A stretch of 64,000 bases of DNA from Listeria innocua (GCF_028596125.1 NZ_CP117229.1:1224001-1288000), one strand, 5' to 3'; shown: positions 16,734 to 34,103, counted from the stretch's first letter. A program made the numbers and translations. Notes: generated by a model not told the origin, from the sequence alone.

Positions 16734-17014
16734 TTTCGTTCATTTTTTAGCTATTTATGTGTTTATTTTAACATAAATACAGCTATGATACTTTACAAAA
16801 CCATTTTAATTGTGAAAAAATACTGTTTTGGGTGTCTAACAAATGACAAAGTAAGTAATTTAGCTAATAAAATTTGGAGATTTTGTGAATTTTAAAATGT
16901 TTTTTCACTTTTTGATAGAAAACACTTTTGTAATAGCTAGCTTTTTAGTAGAATAGATAATGGTGGATGGAAAAGTTTTCTGTCTATGAATAGAATATGA
17001 AATTGGAGGCTATT
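16734..17014. other. AT-rich intergenic region between the cassette and pyrH
   Basis: These 281 bases have no gene. Next to the cassette they hold the inverted repeat described separately. Next to pyrH is a -10-like TAGAAT (16949-16954) with only a poor -35 (TTTTGT, 17 bases upstream), the likely pyrH promoter. On the minus strand a weak pair TTGTAA/TATGTT with 17 bases between lies over the inverted repeat and could be the cassette promoter. Nothing else was recognised. Confidence 0.45.
16749..16784. repeat. Inverted repeat upstream of the cassette, possible operator
   Basis: AGCTATTTATGT (16749-16760) and ACATAAATACAGCT (16771-16784) are inverted with a 10-base AT-rich centre and a 2-base bulge. 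No T-run follows on either strand, so it is not a normal terminator. It overlaps the putative cassette promoter 16-51 bases before the first start codon, which suits a repressor site. Confidence 0.5.
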
Positions 17015-17743
17015 ATGGATACCCCAGATTATAAACGAGTTGTATTAAAATTAAGCGGTGAAGCACTTGCGGGAAATGATGGCTTTGGAATTAACCCGAG
17101 CGTGGTCAATTTAATTTCTGCTCAAATCAAAGAAGTAGTAGAATTAGGAGTAGAGGTAGCTATCGTAGTTGGCGGCGGAAATATCTGGCGCGGTAAACTT
17201 GGTAGTGAAATGGGAATGGACCGTGCAGCAGCAGACCAAATGGGTATGCTTGCGACTATTATGAATTCCTTGTCTTTACAAGATTCTCTTGAAAATATTG
17301 GAGTTGCAACACGTGTACAAACATCAATTGATATGCGTCAAATTGCTGAACCGTACATTCGTCGTAAAGCAATTCGTCATCTTGAAAAAGGTCGCGTAGT
17401 TATTTTTGCAGGTGGAACGGGTAACCCGTACTTCTCTACTGATACTGCAGCAGCACTTAGAGCAGCTGAAATCGAAGCAGATGTAATTTTAATGGCGAAA
17501 AACAATGTAGATGGTGTCTACAATGCCGATCCAAAATTAGATGAAAATGCGAAAAAATATGAAGAACTTTCTTATCTTGATGTTATTAAAGAAGGTTTAG
17601 AAGTAATGGATACAACAGCATCATCACTAAGTATGGACAATGATATTCCATTAATCGTCTTCTCATTTACTGAACAAGGTAATAATATCAAGCGAGTTAT
17701 TTTAGGTGAAAAAATCGGGACTACTGTCAGGGGGAAAAAATAA
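17015..17743 (+). CDS. pyrH: UMP kinase
   Basis: PyrH phosphorylates UMP to UDP with ATP in the de novo pyrimidine pathway and is a hexamer of the amino-acid-kinase fold. Visible motifs are [12 protein letters not shown] (glycine-rich phosphate site), [10 protein letters not shown] and [22 protein letters not shown]. The protein has 242 residues. ATG 17015 was chosen over 16997 because TTGGAGG lies seven bases upstream. It overlaps frr by one base. In most Firmicutes rpsB and tsf precede pyrH; here they are absent and the accessory cassette sits upstream instead. Confidence 0.96.
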   Translation: MDTPDYKRVVLKLSGEALAGNDGFGINPSVVNLISAQIKEVVELGVEVAIVVGGGNIWRGKLGSEMGMDRAAADQMGMLATIMNSLSLQDSLENIGVATRVQTSIDMRQIAEPYIRRKAIRHLEKGRVVIFAGGTGNPYFSTDTAAALRAAEIEADVILMAKNNVDGVYNADPKLDENAKKYEELSYLDVIKEGLEVMDTTASSLSMDNDIPLIVFSFTEQGNNIKRVILGEKIGTTVRGKK

Positions 17744-18300
17744 TGAGTAAAGAAGTATTATCTAAATCCAAAGAAAAAATGGAAAAAGCAGAACAAGCTT
17801 TAACTAGACAATTAGGTACTATTCGTGCTGGTCGAGCTAACGCGTCATTACTTGATCGTTTAACTGTTGATTATTACGGAGCAGCTACACCGGTAAACCA
17901 AATGGCATCTATCAGCGTTCCAGAAGCTAGAATGTTGCTTATTACACCTTATGATAAAACTATTTTAGGTGAAATCGAAAAAGCAATTTTAAAATCAGAT
18001 TTAGGTTTAACACCTAATAATGACGGCTCTGTACTACGTTTATCTATTCCACAATTAACAGAAGAACGTCGTAAAGAGTTAGTTAAAGAAGTGAAAAAAG
18101 AAGCAGAAGAAGCGAAAGTTGCTGTTCGTAACATTCGTCGTGAAGCAAATGAAGACTTGAAAAAACTAGAAAAAAATGGCGACATCACTGAAGATGATTT
18201 ACGTTCTTACGGTGAAGACGTTCAAAAATTAACAGATGAAAGCATCAAGAACATCGATAGCATCACGAAAGACAAAGAAGCGGAAATCTTAGAAGTTTAA
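17743..18300 (+). CDS. frr: Ribosome recycling factor
   Basis: RRF acts with EF-G to split post-termination ribosomes. The 185-residue protein has the three-helix bundle sequence with [17 protein letters not shown], the domain II segment [22 protein letters not shown], and the conserved C-terminal helix ([17 protein letters not shown]). The ATG shares its first base with the pyrH stop codon. A terminator follows, so pyrH-frr forms a two-gene operon. Confidence 0.97.
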   Translation: MSKEVLSKSKEKMEKAEQALTRQLGTIRAGRANASLLDRLTVDYYGAATPVNQMASISVPEARMLLITPYDKTILGEIEKAILKSDLGLTPNNDGSVLRLSIPQLTEERRKELVKEVKKEAEEAKVAVRNIRREANEDLKKLEKNGDITEDDLRSYGEDVQKLTDESIKNIDSITKDKEAEILEV

Positions 18301-18355
18301 TTGATACTTTTCAAATAGTAACAAATAGGGTTAAACACCTTTTAAGTTGAAGTGA

Positions 18356-18399
18356 CATTCCTAATTCTTTCCATATGTGTTGGGTTAGGAATGTTTTTT
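18356..18399 (+). terminator. Intrinsic terminator of pyrH-frr
   Basis: CATTCCTAA (18356-18364) pairs with TTAGGAATG (18385-18393), followed by six Ts. A second weaker hairpin (AATTCCAT at 18407-18414 with ATGGAATT at 18443-18450, then Ts) follows closely. Confidence 0.85.
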
Positions 18400-18463
18400 A
18401 ATGGGCAATTCCATCGCTCTCATGAAAATCTCATCTGTTCACATGGAATTTTTAGTACATTAA

Positions 18464-18493
18464 TTGATTCTTTTTTGTTATTATAGGTATAGA
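18464..18493 (+). promoter_or_regulatory. Probable sigma-A promoter of uppS
   Basis: TTGATT (18464-18469), an 18-base spacer and TATAGA (18488-18493) lie 36 bases upstream of the uppS start codon, after the frr terminator. Confidence 0.6.
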
Positions 18494-18529
18494 CATGCTC
18501 TAAGAAGTGTATCAATTGGAGGATTTATG

Positions 18530-19288
18530 ATGTTTAAAAAGCTATTTCGACAAGATGGAAATATATTAAATAGTGAACTTGCAGAAGATTTGCCAATTCC
18601 ACGTCACGTCGCAATTATAATGGACGGAAATGGGAGATGGGCAAAAAAACGTTTCTTACCGAGAATTGCAGGGCATAAAGAAGGTATGGATGTTGTTAAA
18701 CGAGTTACACGATATGCAAACGCGATAGGCATTGATGTTCTTACACTCTATGCTTTTTCAACTGAAAACTGGAAACGACCTACAGATGAAGTGGATTTTT
18801 TAATGAAACTACCTGTAGAATTTTTTGACTCTTTTGTACCAGAGTTGATAGAAGAAAATGTTCGTGTTAATGTGATGGGGTATCGAGAAAATTTGCCTGA
18901 ACACACAATGCGTGCAGTGGAAAAAGCAATTGCGGATACAGCTCATTGTACAGGTCTTACGCTAAATTTTGCGCTTAACTACGGTGGACGTTCAGAAATA
19001 ATCACAGCAGCAAAAGAAGCGATGAAAGAACTTGTTTCAGAGGGCAAAACATCTGAGGACTTAACAGAAGAATTACTGAATGATCATTTAATGAGTCACG
19101 GTCTTGGGGATCCTGATTTATTAATTCGTACTAGCGGGGAACTGAGATTAAGTAATTTTATGTTATGGCAACTCGCTTATAGTGAATTTTATTTTACAGA
19201 AACACATTGGCCTGATTTCTCAAAAGAAGATTTTTTACAGGCGATTATTGAATATCAAAATCGGTCGCGTCGTTTTGGAGGGCTCTAG
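18530..19288 (+). CDS. uppS: Undecaprenyl diphosphate synthase
   Basis: UppS adds eight isoprene units in cis to farnesyl diphosphate, making the C55 lipid carrier for peptidoglycan and teichoic acids. The cis-prenyltransferase signature [12 protein letters not shown] carries catalytic Asp32; FSTENWKRP and the C-terminal [20 protein letters not shown] / WPDF motifs are also present. I chose ATG 18530 (252 residues) because it is seven bases from TTGGAGG; ATG 18527 is possible. It starts the uppS-cdsA-dxr-rseP-proS-polC gene series. Confidence 0.96.
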   Translation: MFKKLFRQDGNILNSELAEDLPIPRHVAIIMDGNGRWAKKRFLPRIAGHKEGMDVVKRVTRYANAIGIDVLTLYAFSTENWKRPTDEVDFLMKLPVEFFDSFVPELIEENVRVNVMGYRENLPEHTMRAVEKAIADTAHCTGLTLNFALNYGGRSEIITAAKEAMKELVSEGKTSEDLTEELLNDHLMSHGLGDPDLLIRTSGELRLSNFMLWQLAYSEFYFTETHWPDFSKEDFLQAIIEYQNRSRRFGGL

Positions 19289-19301
19289 GGAGGAAAAAAG
19301 A

Positions 19302-20090
19302 TTGAAAACGAGAATTATTACTGCAGTTGTTGCGCTTATATTTTTTATTCCATTTGTGGTTTACGGGGGAATTCCATTTGAATTATTAAGTATTTTACTT
19401 GCAACTATTGCGTTATATGAAGTGCTTGTAATGACGAAACAACGAATTTTTTCGATGAATGGAATAATTACATTACTATTAATGTGGTTAGTTGTCGTGC
19501 CAGATAGATATTTGGACTTTTTAGATAAACTGCATATTACTGAAATGGAAGTTATTTTTATTTTAATGGCACTTTTACTTGCTAATACGGTGTTTTCTCG
19601 CAATAAATTCCATTTTGATCAAGTTGGAATTTGTATGGTTGCTGCTTTTTATACTGGATTTGGGTTCCATTATTTAGCACTAACTCGGGAAGCTGGATTA
19701 ATGTACGTCCTTTTTGCATTATTTATTGTGTGGTCAACCGATACGGGGGCTTATTTTATTGGGAAAGCAATTGGCAAGCATAAATTAGCACCAAATGTTA
19801 GTCCTAATAAGACGGTAGAAGGTTTTATCGGTGGGATTGTTTGCGCACTTGTAATTGCAGGAGGTTTTTATTATTTTGCAGAACTACCAGGAAATATAGC
19901 ACTTGTTTTGGCGCTTCTAGTATTTTTATCTATTTTTGGTCAACTGGGAGATTTAGTAGAGTCAGCCTTGAAACGATTTTACGGTGTTAAAGATTCTGGG
20001 AAAATCTTACCTGGACACGGCGGTATTTTAGACAGATTTGATAGTTTGTTATTCGTATTACCTCTGCTACATATACTTCAAATTATTTAA
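19302..20090 (+). CDS. cdsA: Phosphatidate cytidylyltransferase
   Basis: CdsA makes CDP-diacylglycerol from phosphatidic acid and CTP, the branch point for phospholipids. The 262-residue protein has about seven or eight membrane helices and the CDP-diglyceride synthetase signature near the C-terminus ([39 protein letters not shown]). The TTG at 19302 behind AGGGAGG is the start; the frame is open further upstream into uppS, where no family sequence is found. It lies 13 bases after uppS. Confidence 0.94.
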   Translation: MKTRIITAVVALIFFIPFVVYGGIPFELLSILLATIALYEVLVMTKQRIFSMNGIITLLLMWLVVVPDRYLDFLDKLHITEMEVIFILMALLLANTVFSRNKFHFDQVGICMVAAFYTGFGFHYLALTREAGLMYVLFALFIVWSTDTGAYFIGKAIGKHKLAPNVSPNKTVEGFIGGIVCALVIAGGFYYFAELPGNIALVLALLVFLSIFGQLGDLVESALKRFYGVKDSGKILPGHGGILDRFDSLLFVLPLLHILQII

Positions 20091-20104
20091 TTGGAGATGG
20101 GATA

Positions 20105-22523
<2,419 letters not shown>

Positions 22524-22562
22524 AAAGAGAAAGACTAATAAAGGGAAAAAGGGGTGTTTTAA

Positions 22563-24269
<1,707 letters not shown>

Positions 24270-24285
24270 TTACTGATACAATTGT

Positions 24286-24345
24286 GCCAGATGAAACTCC
24301 ACTCGTTCCATGTGAAAACGGGTCATGAGGGACATCTGGCTTTTA
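24286..24345 (+). terminator. Terminator-like hairpin between proS and polC
   Basis: GCCAGATG (24286-24293) pairs with CATCTGGC (24333-24340), followed by TTTTAT; the intervening 39 bases can form a second stem. It could end or attenuate the operon before polC. Confidence 0.6.
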
Positions 24346-24374
24346 TAAATTTGGATAAAGGGGTGTTATTCGGA

Positions 24375-27300
24375 ATGACTGCAAAAGAGGAAGAAAAACA
24401 AGAACGATTTCAGCTGTTAATGACACAAATTGGTTTACAAGATGTAACTACTTACGAAGAATTCACGAAAGATGCTAAAATCGAAAAATTAGTCGCCGAT
24501 AAGAAAAATAAAACTTGGCAATTTCATTTACACGTACCACAAATTTTCCCAGCTGCACTTTTTCATATGATGGATGTTGGAATGAAGCGTGCATTTAGCC
24601 AAATTGCAGAAACAGAAATGCAAATAGTTCCGGAAAATCAGACGATTAACGAAACACTTATTCAAGAGTATTGGAACTTGATTGTTGAGCCAATTGGAAA
24701 ACAGTCACCAATGATCGGGAAACTTTTAATGGAGCAAAAGCCTACGTTCAAAGAGCCGCATTTTATTGAAGTAGCGGTTCATAATGATATGGAAGAAGCG
24801 ACAATTCAACAACGATTCCAAGCGAAAATTATCGAAAACTACGGAAAAGCCGGTTTTCCACGACTAGCAATGAAAATGCATATGCTAGATCAATCAGAAA
24901 CCGATGAATATAAAGCTTTTGCACAGGCGAAACAAGAAGAAGACCAGAAAAAAGCCGCAGAAGCTGTCCAAGTAATGCAAAAACGTCAAGCAGAAGGACA
25001 AAACGGCAGTGCAAATGCAGCTCCACTTACCGGTCCATTTCAAATTGGCTATAAAATCAAGGATGATGAAGAAATCAAACGCCTTGGTGATGTCTATGAT
25101 GAAGAACGTCGTATTACTGTTCAAGGGCTCATCTTTGCAACAGAAATTCGCGAGCTTCGTAGTGGTCGTAGTCTTTTGCAATTCAAAATTACCGACTATA
25201 CTAGTTCGATGATTATAAAAATGTTTTCGCGTGATAATGAAGACGCAGCCATGTTCCAAAATTTGAAAAAAGGCATGTGGGTGAAAGTACGAGGCAGTGT
25301 TCAAAATGATACCTTTGTGCGCGATTTAATTATGATGGCTCAAGACATCAACGAAATTGCTGGAGTGAAGCGTCTTGATACTGCCGAAGAAAAACGTGCA
25401 GAACTTCATCTCCATTCACCGATGAGTCAAATGGACGCGACTTCATCAGTTGATTCACTGTTTAAGCAAGCAGCTGATTGGGGTCATAAAGCAATTGCTA
25501 TTACCGACCATTCCGTTGCGCAATCTTTCCCAGAAGCATACGGAGCAGGTCAAAAATATGGCTTAAAAGTAATTTTTGGTATCGAAGCAAATCTTATTGA
25601 TGACGGAGTACCAATCGCATATAATGATCAACATATCGCTTTAGAAGATGCAACCTACTGTGTATTCGACGTTGAGACTACAGGTTTATCCGCTGTTTAT
25701 GACACAATTATCGAGCTTGCAGGCGTAAAAATGAAAAACGGCGAAATTATTGATAAATTTGAAGCGTTTATCGATCCGGGGCATCCACTTTCAGCAACTA
25801 CGATTAATCTAACAGGTATTACGGATGATATGGTAAAAGGATCTGATCCGATTGATGTTGTATTAAAACAATTCAGGGAATGGAGCGGCGACGACATCCT
25901 TGTTGCCCACAATGCTTCTTTTGATATGGGCTTTATTAATACCGCTTATGAAAAAGTTGGGCTTGAAAAAGCAAAGAATGCAGTTGTTGACACATTGGAG
26001 TTAGCTCGTTTCCTTTATCCGCACTTTAAAAATCATCGTTTAAATACGTTAACAAAGAAATTTAATATTATCCTTGAACAACATCACCGGGCTGTATTCG
26101 ATGCTGAAGCAACCGCATATTTAGCTTGGAAACTAATTAAAGATGCAAAAGAAATGCACGATATTGAATTTCATGATTCCTTAAATGACTATATGGGAGA
26201 AGGCGATGCATACAAACGCGCTAGACCTTTCCATGCAACTATTTATGCGCAAACAGATGTAGGCTTGAAAAACCTATTTAAATTAATCACTATGTCGAAC
26301 ATTAACTATTTCTACCGAGTACCACGAATCCCTCGCTCTCAGTTGAAAAAAATGAGAGAAGGCTTAATCATCGGGACAGCATGTAGTCAAGGTGAATTAT
26401 TTGAAGCAATGATGCAAAAAGGAATGCAAGCTGCTGAAAAGGTAGCCGAATTTTACGACTTCATTGAGGTTCAACCTAAACCCGTATATGCTCCGTTAAT
26501 TGAACGTGAACTTGTTCGTGATGAAAAAGCGTTAGAAGAAATATTAAAAAACATTGTCCGCGTTGGTGAAAAAACTGGAAAACCTGTCGTTGCGACTGGG
26601 AATGTGCATTACAAAGATCCAGTTGATAAAATTTACCGTAAGATCTTGATTCATTCACAAGGGGGAGCTAATCCTCTCAATCGTGCGGAATTACCAGATG
26701 TTCATTTCCGCTCTACAGATGAAATGTTAAAAGAATTCGCCTTCCTTGGAGAAGAAAAAGCAAAAGAAATCGTCGTAACAAATTCCAATTTAGTTGTCGA
26801 TTGGATGGATGATTTAAAACCGATTAAAGATGAGCTTTACACGCCAAAAATTGATGGCGCAGAAGATGAAGTGCGTAATATGAGTTACGGGATGGCGCAC
26901 CAATTATACGGGGAAAAATTACCGGAAATTGTAGAGGCTAGACTGGAAAAAGAATTGAAAAGTATTATTGGTCACGGGTTTGCGGTTATTTACCTTATTT
27001 CACATAAACTCGTTAAAAAATCACTTGTAGATGGTTATTTAGTAGGGTCTCGGGGATCGGTTGGTTCTTCTTTTGTCGCTACAATGACAGAAATTACCGA
27101 AGTAAACCCACTTCCACCACATTATCTTTGCCCGAATTGTAAGGATTCTGAGTTCTTTGATGATGGTTCAGTTGGTTCTGGTTTTGACTTACCTGATAAA
27201 GATTGCCCGCACTGCGGAACGCCTTACCAAAAAGAAGGCCAAGATATTCCTTTTGAAACTTTCTTAGGATTTAAAGGGGATAAAGTACCCGATATTGACT

Positions 27301-28709
27301 TGAACTTTTCAGGTGATTATCAACCGGTAGCCCATGCCTATACAAAAGAAATTTTTGGGGAAGATTATGTTTTCCGTGCTGGTACTATCGGTACAGTTGC
27401 CGAAAAAACTGCATTTGGATATGTTCGGAATTACGAACGTGATATGAATATGACCATCCGCGGGGCTGAGGTGGATCGCCTTGTTGCTGGATGTACGGGT
27501 GTTAAACGGACTACTGGGCAGCATCCAGGTGGTATTATCGTTATTCCTGATTATATGGATGTTTATGATTTTACTCCTGTTCAGTTCCCAGCAGATGCAA
27601 CGGACTCAGAATGGAAAACAACCCATTTTGATTTCCACTCGATTCACGACAATGTGCTTAAACTCGATATACTTGGGCACGATGATCCGACTGCTATCCG
27701 GATGTTACAGGATTTAAGCGGTATTGATCCGAAAACCATTCCAACAGATGATCCAGATGTAATGAAATTATTTGGTTCCACAGAATCGCTTGGTGTTAAA
27801 CCAGCAGACATCGATTCAAAAACAGGGACGCTTGGAATTCCCGAATTTGGAACTCGTTTTGTACGACAAATGTTAGAACAAACAAAACCAACGACATTTT
27901 CTGAGTTAGTACAAATCTCTGGTCTTTCCCATGGTACCGACGTTTGGCTTGGAAATGCGGAGGAATTAATTAAAAATAAAACATGCGAACTACCAGACGT
28001 AATTGGTTGTCGTGATGATATTATGGTATTTCTAATTTACCAAGGATTAGAAAGTTCATTAGCCTTTAAAATTATGGAATCTGTCCGTAAAGGGAAAGGT
28101 TTAACCGAGGAAATGGAAGAAGCAATGATAGCAAATAAAGTGCCGCTTTGGTACATTGAATCTTGTAAAAAAATCAAGTACATGTTCCCGAAAGCCCATG
28201 CCGCTGCTTACGTTTTAATGGCGGTTCGGATTGCTTATTTCAAAGTACATCACCCATTATATTTTTACGCGACTTATTTCACCGTTCGTGCTGACGACTT
28301 CGATTTGACGTCTATGGTAAACGGGAAAGAAGCGGTAAAAGCTACAATGAAAGAAGTAAACGATAAAGGTATGGAAGCTTCAACGAAAGAGAAAAACTTG
28401 CTAACCGTTTTAGAAATTGCGAACGAAATGCTTGCTCGTGGTTTCCATTTCCAAAAAGTCGATTTGTATAAATCGTCTGCTGATGAGTTTATTATTGATG
28501 GAGACTCACTTATTCCGCCATTCAATGCGATTCCAAGCCTTGGAACCAACGTAGCGAAACAAATAGTTGCCGCTCGTGAAAATGGGGAATTTTTATCCAA
28601 AGAAGACTTACAACAACGCGGAAAAGTATCAAAAACGATTATTCAGTACATGGATGACCAAGGATGCTTGGAAGGATTGCCTGATCAAAATCAGCTGTCA
28701 TTGTTCTAA
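24375..28709 (+). CDS. polC: DNA polymerase III alpha subunit, PolC type
   Basis: PolC is the main replicative polymerase of low-GC Gram-positives, with built-in proofreading. The 1444-residue protein shows an OB-fold region (about 245-330), a PHP domain starting at [13 protein letters not shown] (about 340) that is split by the 3'-5' exonuclease ([10 protein letters not shown] near 430 to [11 protein letters not shown] near 580), the zinc-binding pairs CPNC and CPHC near 918 and 945, and the polymerase core ([33 protein letters not shown]). The ATG at 24375 with AAAGGGGTG upstream gives the usual PolC length; the frame opens earlier at 24282 but that part would be untypical. It ends at a strong terminator. 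Confidence 0.97.
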   Translation: MTAKEEEKQERFQLLMTQIGLQDVTTYEEFTKDAKIEKLVADKKNKTWQFHLHVPQIFPAALFHMMDVGMKRAFSQIAETEMQIVPENQTINETLIQEYWNLIVEPIGKQSPMIGKLLMEQKPTFKEPHFIEVAVHNDMEEATIQQRFQAKIIENYGKAGFPRLAMKMHMLDQSETDEYKAFAQAKQEEDQKKAAEAVQVMQKRQAEGQNGSANAAPLTGPFQIGYKIKDDEEIKRLGDVYDEERRITVQGLIFATEIRELRSGRSLLQFKITDYTSSMIIKMFSRDNEDAAMFQNLKKGMWVKVRGSVQNDTFVRDLIMMAQDINEIAGVKRLDTAEEKRAELHLHSPMSQMDATSSVDSLFKQAADWGHKAIAITDHSVAQSFPEAYGAGQKYGLKVIFGIEANLIDDGVPIAYNDQHIALEDATYCVFDVETTGLSAVYDTIIELAGVKMKNGEIIDKFEAFIDPGHPLSATTINLTGITDDMVKGSDPIDVVLKQFREWSGDDILVAHNASFDMGFINTAYEKVGLEKAKNAVVDTLELARFLYPHFKNHRLNTLTKKFNIILEQHHRAVFDAEATAYLAWKLIKDAKEMHDIEFHDSLNDYMGEGDAYKRARPFHATIYAQTDVGLKNLFKLITMSNINYFYRVPRIPRSQLKKMREGLIIGTACSQGELFEAMMQKGMQAAEKVAEFYDFIEVQPKPVYAPLIERELVRDEKALEEILKNIVRVGEKTGKPVVATGNVHYKDPVDKIYRKILIHSQGGANPLNRAELPDVHFRSTDEMLKEFAFLGEEKAKEIVVTNSNLVVDWMDDLKPIKDELYTPKIDGAEDEVRNMSYGMAHQLYGEKLPEIVEARLEKELKSIIGHGFAVIYLISHKLVKKSLVDGYLVGSRGSVGSSFVATMTEITEVNPLPPHYLCPNCKDSEFFDDGSVGSGFDLPDKDCPHCGTPYQKEGQDIPFETFLGFKGDKVPDIDLNFSGDYQPVAHAYTKEIFGEDYVFRAGTIGTVAEKTAFGYVRNYERDMNMTIRGAEVDRLVAGCTGVKRTTGQHPGGIIVIPDYMDVYDFTPVQFPADATDSEWKTTHFDFHSIHDNVLKLDILGHDDPTAIRMLQDLSGIDPKTIPTDDPDVMKLFGSTESLGVKPADIDSKTGTLGIPEFGTRFVRQMLEQTKPTTFSELVQISGLSHGTDVWLGNAEELIKNKTCELPDVIGCRDDIMVFLIYQGLESSLAFKIMESVRKGKGLTEEMEEAMIANKVPLWYIESCKKIKYMFPKAHAAAYVLMAVRIAYFKVHHPLYFYATYFTVRADDFDLTSMVNGKEAVKATMKEVNDKGMEASTKEKNLLTVLEIANEMLARGFHFQKVDLYKSSADEFIIDGDSLIPPFNAIPSLGTNVAKQIVAARENGEFLSKEDLQQRGKVSKTIIQYMDDQGCLEGLPDQNQLSLF

Positions 28710-28780
28710 AAATGGGCAAAACTTGCTTGTAGTCACAATTTGTGATAAACTTATTTAAGAAATACTACGATAACTCAGCC

Positions 28781-28812
28781 AAGCGTGGGCCAATGCCCAC
28801 GCTTTCGTTTTG
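28781..28812 (+). terminator. Intrinsic terminator after polC
   Basis: AAGCGTGGGC (28781-28790) pairs perfectly with GCCCACGCTT (28795-28804) across a 4-base loop and is followed by TCGTTTT. Confidence 0.88.
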
Positions 28813-28890
28813 CAAATCTGTCAAAGAGTCACCTGTGGCAGAAGTAGGGGACGAATTAGCTGGAAAAGCGTATCTCTTAAGGAGGCTGAA

Positions 28891-29358
28891 ATGAGTAAAG
28901 TACTAGAACAAGTAGAAGCAATTGTTGCGCCAATCACGGATGAACTTCAATTGGAGCTTGTAGACATTGCGTTTGAAAAAGAAGGTCCAAACTGGTTTTT
29001 GCGAATTTTTATTGATAAAGATGGTGGCGTGGACATTGATGAATGCGCAGCTGTAAGTGAAAAAGTTAGCGAAAAAATGGATGAATCTGACCCAATTACA
29101 CAAAATTACTTTTTGGAAGTTTCATCACCAGGGGCTGAACGTCCGCTGAAGAAAGAGCAAGATTTTGAAAATGCGGTAGGTAAATATGTCCATGTGACTT
29201 CTTATGAACCAATTGATGGTCGTAAAATGTGGGAAGGGACGCTTGTTAGTTATGACGGCACGACACTTGTCATTACTATCACAGATAAAACACGCAAAAT
29301 CACTTGTGAAATTCCAAAAGACAAAGTAGCCAAAGCAAGACTCGCAATTCAATTTTAA
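28891..29358 (+). CDS. rimP: Ribosome maturation factor RimP
   Basis: RimP is needed for 30S subunit assembly. The 155-residue protein has the N-terminal alpha/beta domain ([32 protein letters not shown]) with the conserved [16 protein letters not shown] motif, followed by the C-terminal SH3-like barrel. ATG 28891 lies behind AAGGAGG; the frame opens earlier at 28810 but that extension runs through the region just after the polC terminator. It is the first gene of the rimP-nusA-ylxR-ylxQ-infB-ylxP-rbfA cluster. Confidence 0.95.
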   Translation: MSKVLEQVEAIVAPITDELQLELVDIAFEKEGPNWFLRIFIDKDGGVDIDECAAVSEKVSEKMDESDPITQNYFLEVSSPGAERPLKKEQDFENAVGKYVHVTSYEPIDGRKMWEGTLVSYDGTTLVITITDKTRKITCEIPKDKVAKARLAIQF

Positions 29359-29387
29359 AAAGCAAAGAATAAGGAGCTGAATAAAAA

Positions 29388-30506
29388 ATGAGCACAGAAT
29401 TATTAGATGCTCTTCATGTGTTAGAACATGATAAAGGTATTTCAAGAGAGGTTTTAGTGGAAGCGATTGAAGCTGCTCTTACTTCTGCATATAAACGAAA
29501 TTTCAAAGATGCACAAAACGTACGCGTAGATTTAAATATGGAAAACGGTTCTATCCGTGTATTAGCTAGAAAAGAAGCGGTAGAGCAAGTATTTGACTCT
29601 CGTCTTGAGATTTCGATGGAAGAAGCGCACAAACTGAATCCAGTATACAAACCAGGTGACGTCGTGGAACTTGAAGTAACACCGAAAGATTTTGGACGTA
29701 TCGCTGCTCAAACAGCGAAACAAGTCGTTACTCAGCGTGTTCGTGAAGCGGAACGTGGCATCATTTATGATGAGTTCATCGACCGTGAAGATGATATTAT
29801 GACTGGTATTGTTGAACGTCAAGATTCTCGTTTTATCTATGTAAACCTTGGTAAAATCGAAGCCATTTTATCTCAAAACGAACAAATGCCAAACGAAACT
29901 TATCATGCACATGACCGCATTAAAGTGTATTTAACAAAAGTAGAAAAGACTACAAAAGGACCACAAATCTTTGTATCCCGTACACATCCGGGCTTACTTA
30001 AACGTCTTTTTGAAATGGAAGTACCTGAAATTTATGATGGCGTTGTAGAAATCAAATCAGTTGCTCGTGAAGCTGGAGATCGTTCAAAAATCTCTGTTTA
30101 CACAGCAAATGAAGAAGTGGACCCAGTTGGTGCATGTGTAGGACCAAAAGGCGCACGTGTCCAAACTATCGTCAATGAACTTAAAGGCGAAAAAATCGAT
30201 ATCGTTGAATGGTCAGAAGATCCTTTCACATTCGTAGCCAATGCTCTTAGCCCTTCAAAAGTGCTAGATGTTATTGTAAACGAAGCAGACCAAGCTACAA
30301 CCGTTATCGTACCGGATTATCAGTTATCACTTGCAATTGGTAAACGTGGTCAAAATGCCCGTTTAGCAGCGAAATTAACTGGCTGGAAAATCGATATTAA
30401 AAGCGAAACAGTTGCAACTGAACTAGGTATCTACCCTCGTAATGACGTAGAAGCACCTGTTGTTGAAGAAGCAGAGAGCGAAACTTTTACAGAAGATGAA
30501 GAGTAA
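29388..30506 (+). CDS. nusA: Transcription termination/antitermination factor NusA
   Basis: NusA binds RNA polymerase and modulates pausing, termination and antitermination. The 372-residue protein has the N-terminal polymerase-binding domain, an S1 domain (MTGIVERQDSRFIYVNLGKIEAIL) and two KH domains (GACVGPKGARVQTIVNELKGEKIDIV and LAIGKRGQNARLAAKLTGWKIDI). The acidic tail is short and the C-terminal repeats of proteobacterial NusA are absent, as is normal for Firmicutes. It follows rimP by 29 bases with AAGGAG in front. Confidence 0.96.
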   Translation: MSTELLDALHVLEHDKGISREVLVEAIEAALTSAYKRNFKDAQNVRVDLNMENGSIRVLARKEAVEQVFDSRLEISMEEAHKLNPVYKPGDVVELEVTPKDFGRIAAQTAKQVVTQRVREAERGIIYDEFIDREDDIMTGIVERQDSRFIYVNLGKIEAILSQNEQMPNETYHAHDRIKVYLTKVEKTTKGPQIFVSRTHPGLLKRLFEMEVPEIYDGVVEIKSVAREAGDRSKISVYTANEEVDPVGACVGPKGARVQTIVNELKGEKIDIVEWSEDPFTFVANALSPSKVLDVIVNEADQATTVIVPDYQLSLAIGKRGQNARLAAKLTGWKIDIKSETVATELGIYPRNDVEAPVVEEAESETFTEDEE

Positions 30507-30520
30507 AAAGGAGAATTATC

Positions 30521-30805
30521 ATGCGTAATAAAAAAATCCCCCTTCGAAAATGTATTATTACCGGTGAACGCTTGCCAAAAGGCGAACTTCTTCGTATTGC
30601 GTATTCGAAAGACGGAGCGCTTACGATAGATCCTACTGGAAAAGCCCCTGGACGTGGTTTTTACATTGTTAAAAATGTAGAAGCTTGTGAAAAAGCGAAA
30701 AAGAAAAACGCTATTTTTCATCAACTAAAAATGCCGGAACAAGAGTCCTTTTATGATGAGCTAATTGCTTATGTGAAGACTCTCGAGGAACCAACTAATG
30801 GATAA
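30521..30805 (+). CDS. ylxR: YlxR/RnpM family RNA-binding protein
   Basis: The 94-residue protein is a DUF448 member: the motif PLRKCIITGERLPKGELLRI and the GRGFYIVKN signature are both clear. In B. subtilis this protein has been reported as a modulator of RNase P (RnpM). It starts at ATG 30521 after AAAAGGAG and overlaps the next gene by 8 bases, within the nusA-infB operon. Confidence 0.9.
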   Translation: MRNKKIPLRKCIITGERLPKGELLRIAYSKDGALTIDPTGKAPGRGFYIVKNVEACEKAKKKNAIFHQLKMPEQESFYDELIAYVKTLEEPTNG

Positions 30806-31097
30806 AAAAGCACTTTCCTTATTAGGCCTTGCTAACCGAGCACGTAAAATTACCACTGGTGAAGAATTAGTACTAAAAGCAGTTAGAAATGGGAAAGCGA
30901 AACTCGTTCTCATTTCAGAAGATATATCCGAAAAAACCGAGAAAACAATCCGCAACAAGTGTGAATACTACAATGTTGTCGTGAAAAAGGCCGGTACCCG
31001 GGAAATGATAGGGGGTGCAATCGGCAAAGATACACGTGCAATAGTTGCAATACTTGATAAAGGATTTGCTAATAAGTTAGCAGAATTACTCGGTTGA
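30798..31097 (+). CDS. ylxQ: L7Ae/L30e-family K-turn-binding protein YlxQ
   Basis: The 99-residue product has the L7Ae/L30e fold seen in kink-turn RNA binders: [37 protein letters not shown], then the [23 protein letters not shown] segment. B. subtilis YlxQ binds K-turns; the biological target is not settled. Its start overlaps ylxR, giving likely translational coupling. It lies in the conserved slot before infB. Confidence 0.88.
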   Translation: MDKKALSLLGLANRARKITTGEELVLKAVRNGKAKLVLISEDISEKTEKTIRNKCEYYNVVVKKAGTREMIGGAIGKDTRAIVAILDKGFANKLAELLG

Positions 31098-31119
31098 ATC
31101 TTATACGGAGGTGTACGAC

Positions 31120-33464
<2,345 letters not shown>

Positions 33465-33468
<4 letters not shown>

Positions 33469-33743
33469 TTCAATCAGTTATTAGTGAATTTTTCATGCAG
33501 GAACCACAAAACCTCAAAGAAAAACGCGCTATACTGCAACGAATTTTAACGAGAACAAAGCAAAAATTCAATATCTCCATTGCTGAAACAGATTATCAGG
33601 ATTTATGGCAGCGAACTGAAATTAGCTTTGCTGTTGTATCCGCCTCGCATATCCAAGCTGAAAAAGAAGCTAGAGAAGTACTTGCTTTCCTAGATTCTTT
33701 TCCAGAGTGGGAGCGAGCTGAGACAGTAATGGAGAAGTTATAA
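33465..33743 (+). CDS. ylxP: DUF503 protein YlxP
   Basis: The 92-residue protein matches the DUF503/YlxP family, with [33 protein letters not shown] and the [20 protein letters not shown] helix. The fold is ferredoxin-like in solved relatives; the role is unknown but the gene is nearly always between infB and rbfA, suggesting a part in ribosome maturation. The ATG overlaps the infB stop as ATGA. Confidence 0.88.
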
Positions 33744-33758
33744 AAGAGGTGAATACAA

Positions 33759-34103
33759 TTGAACGTACGAGCAAATCGTGTCAGTGAACAAATGAAAAAA
33801 GAATTGGGCGATATTTTAAATCGTAAAATCAAAGACCCTCGCTTAGGTTTTGTTACTGTAACGGGAGTAGATGTTACTGGGGACTTACAAGAAGCTAAGG
33901 TGTTCATTTCCATTCTTGGTACCGATAAGGAAAAAGAAAATACGTTACTCGCACTTGAGAAAGCGCATGGCTTTATCCGCTCTGAAATCGGTCGCCGTAT
34001 TCGACTTCGTAAAGTTCCAGAAATGTCTTTTGAAATAGATAATTCCATCGCTTACGGAAATCGAATCGATGAATTGCTTCGTGACTTAAATAACGATCAA
34101 TAA
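33759..34103 (+). CDS. rbfA: Ribosome-binding factor A
   Basis: RbfA is a cold-shock-related factor for 16S rRNA 5'-end maturation in the 30S subunit. The 114-residue protein has the KH-like type fold: [30 protein letters not shown] and the conserved [19 protein letters not shown] end. It starts at TTG 33759 behind AAAGAGGTG, 15 bases after ylxP. A terminator hairpin follows. Confidence 0.94.
   Translation: MNVRANRVSEQMKKELGDILNRKIKDPRLGFVTVTGVDVTGDLQEAKVFISILGTDKEKENTLLALEKAHGFIRSEIGRRIRLRKVPEMSFEIDNSIAYGNRIDELLRDLNNDQ

Noticed and set aside
16749-16784. Intrinsic terminator of the cassette or of pyrH's upstream region
   Set aside because: The inverted repeat has no T-run on either strand and no gene ends into it.
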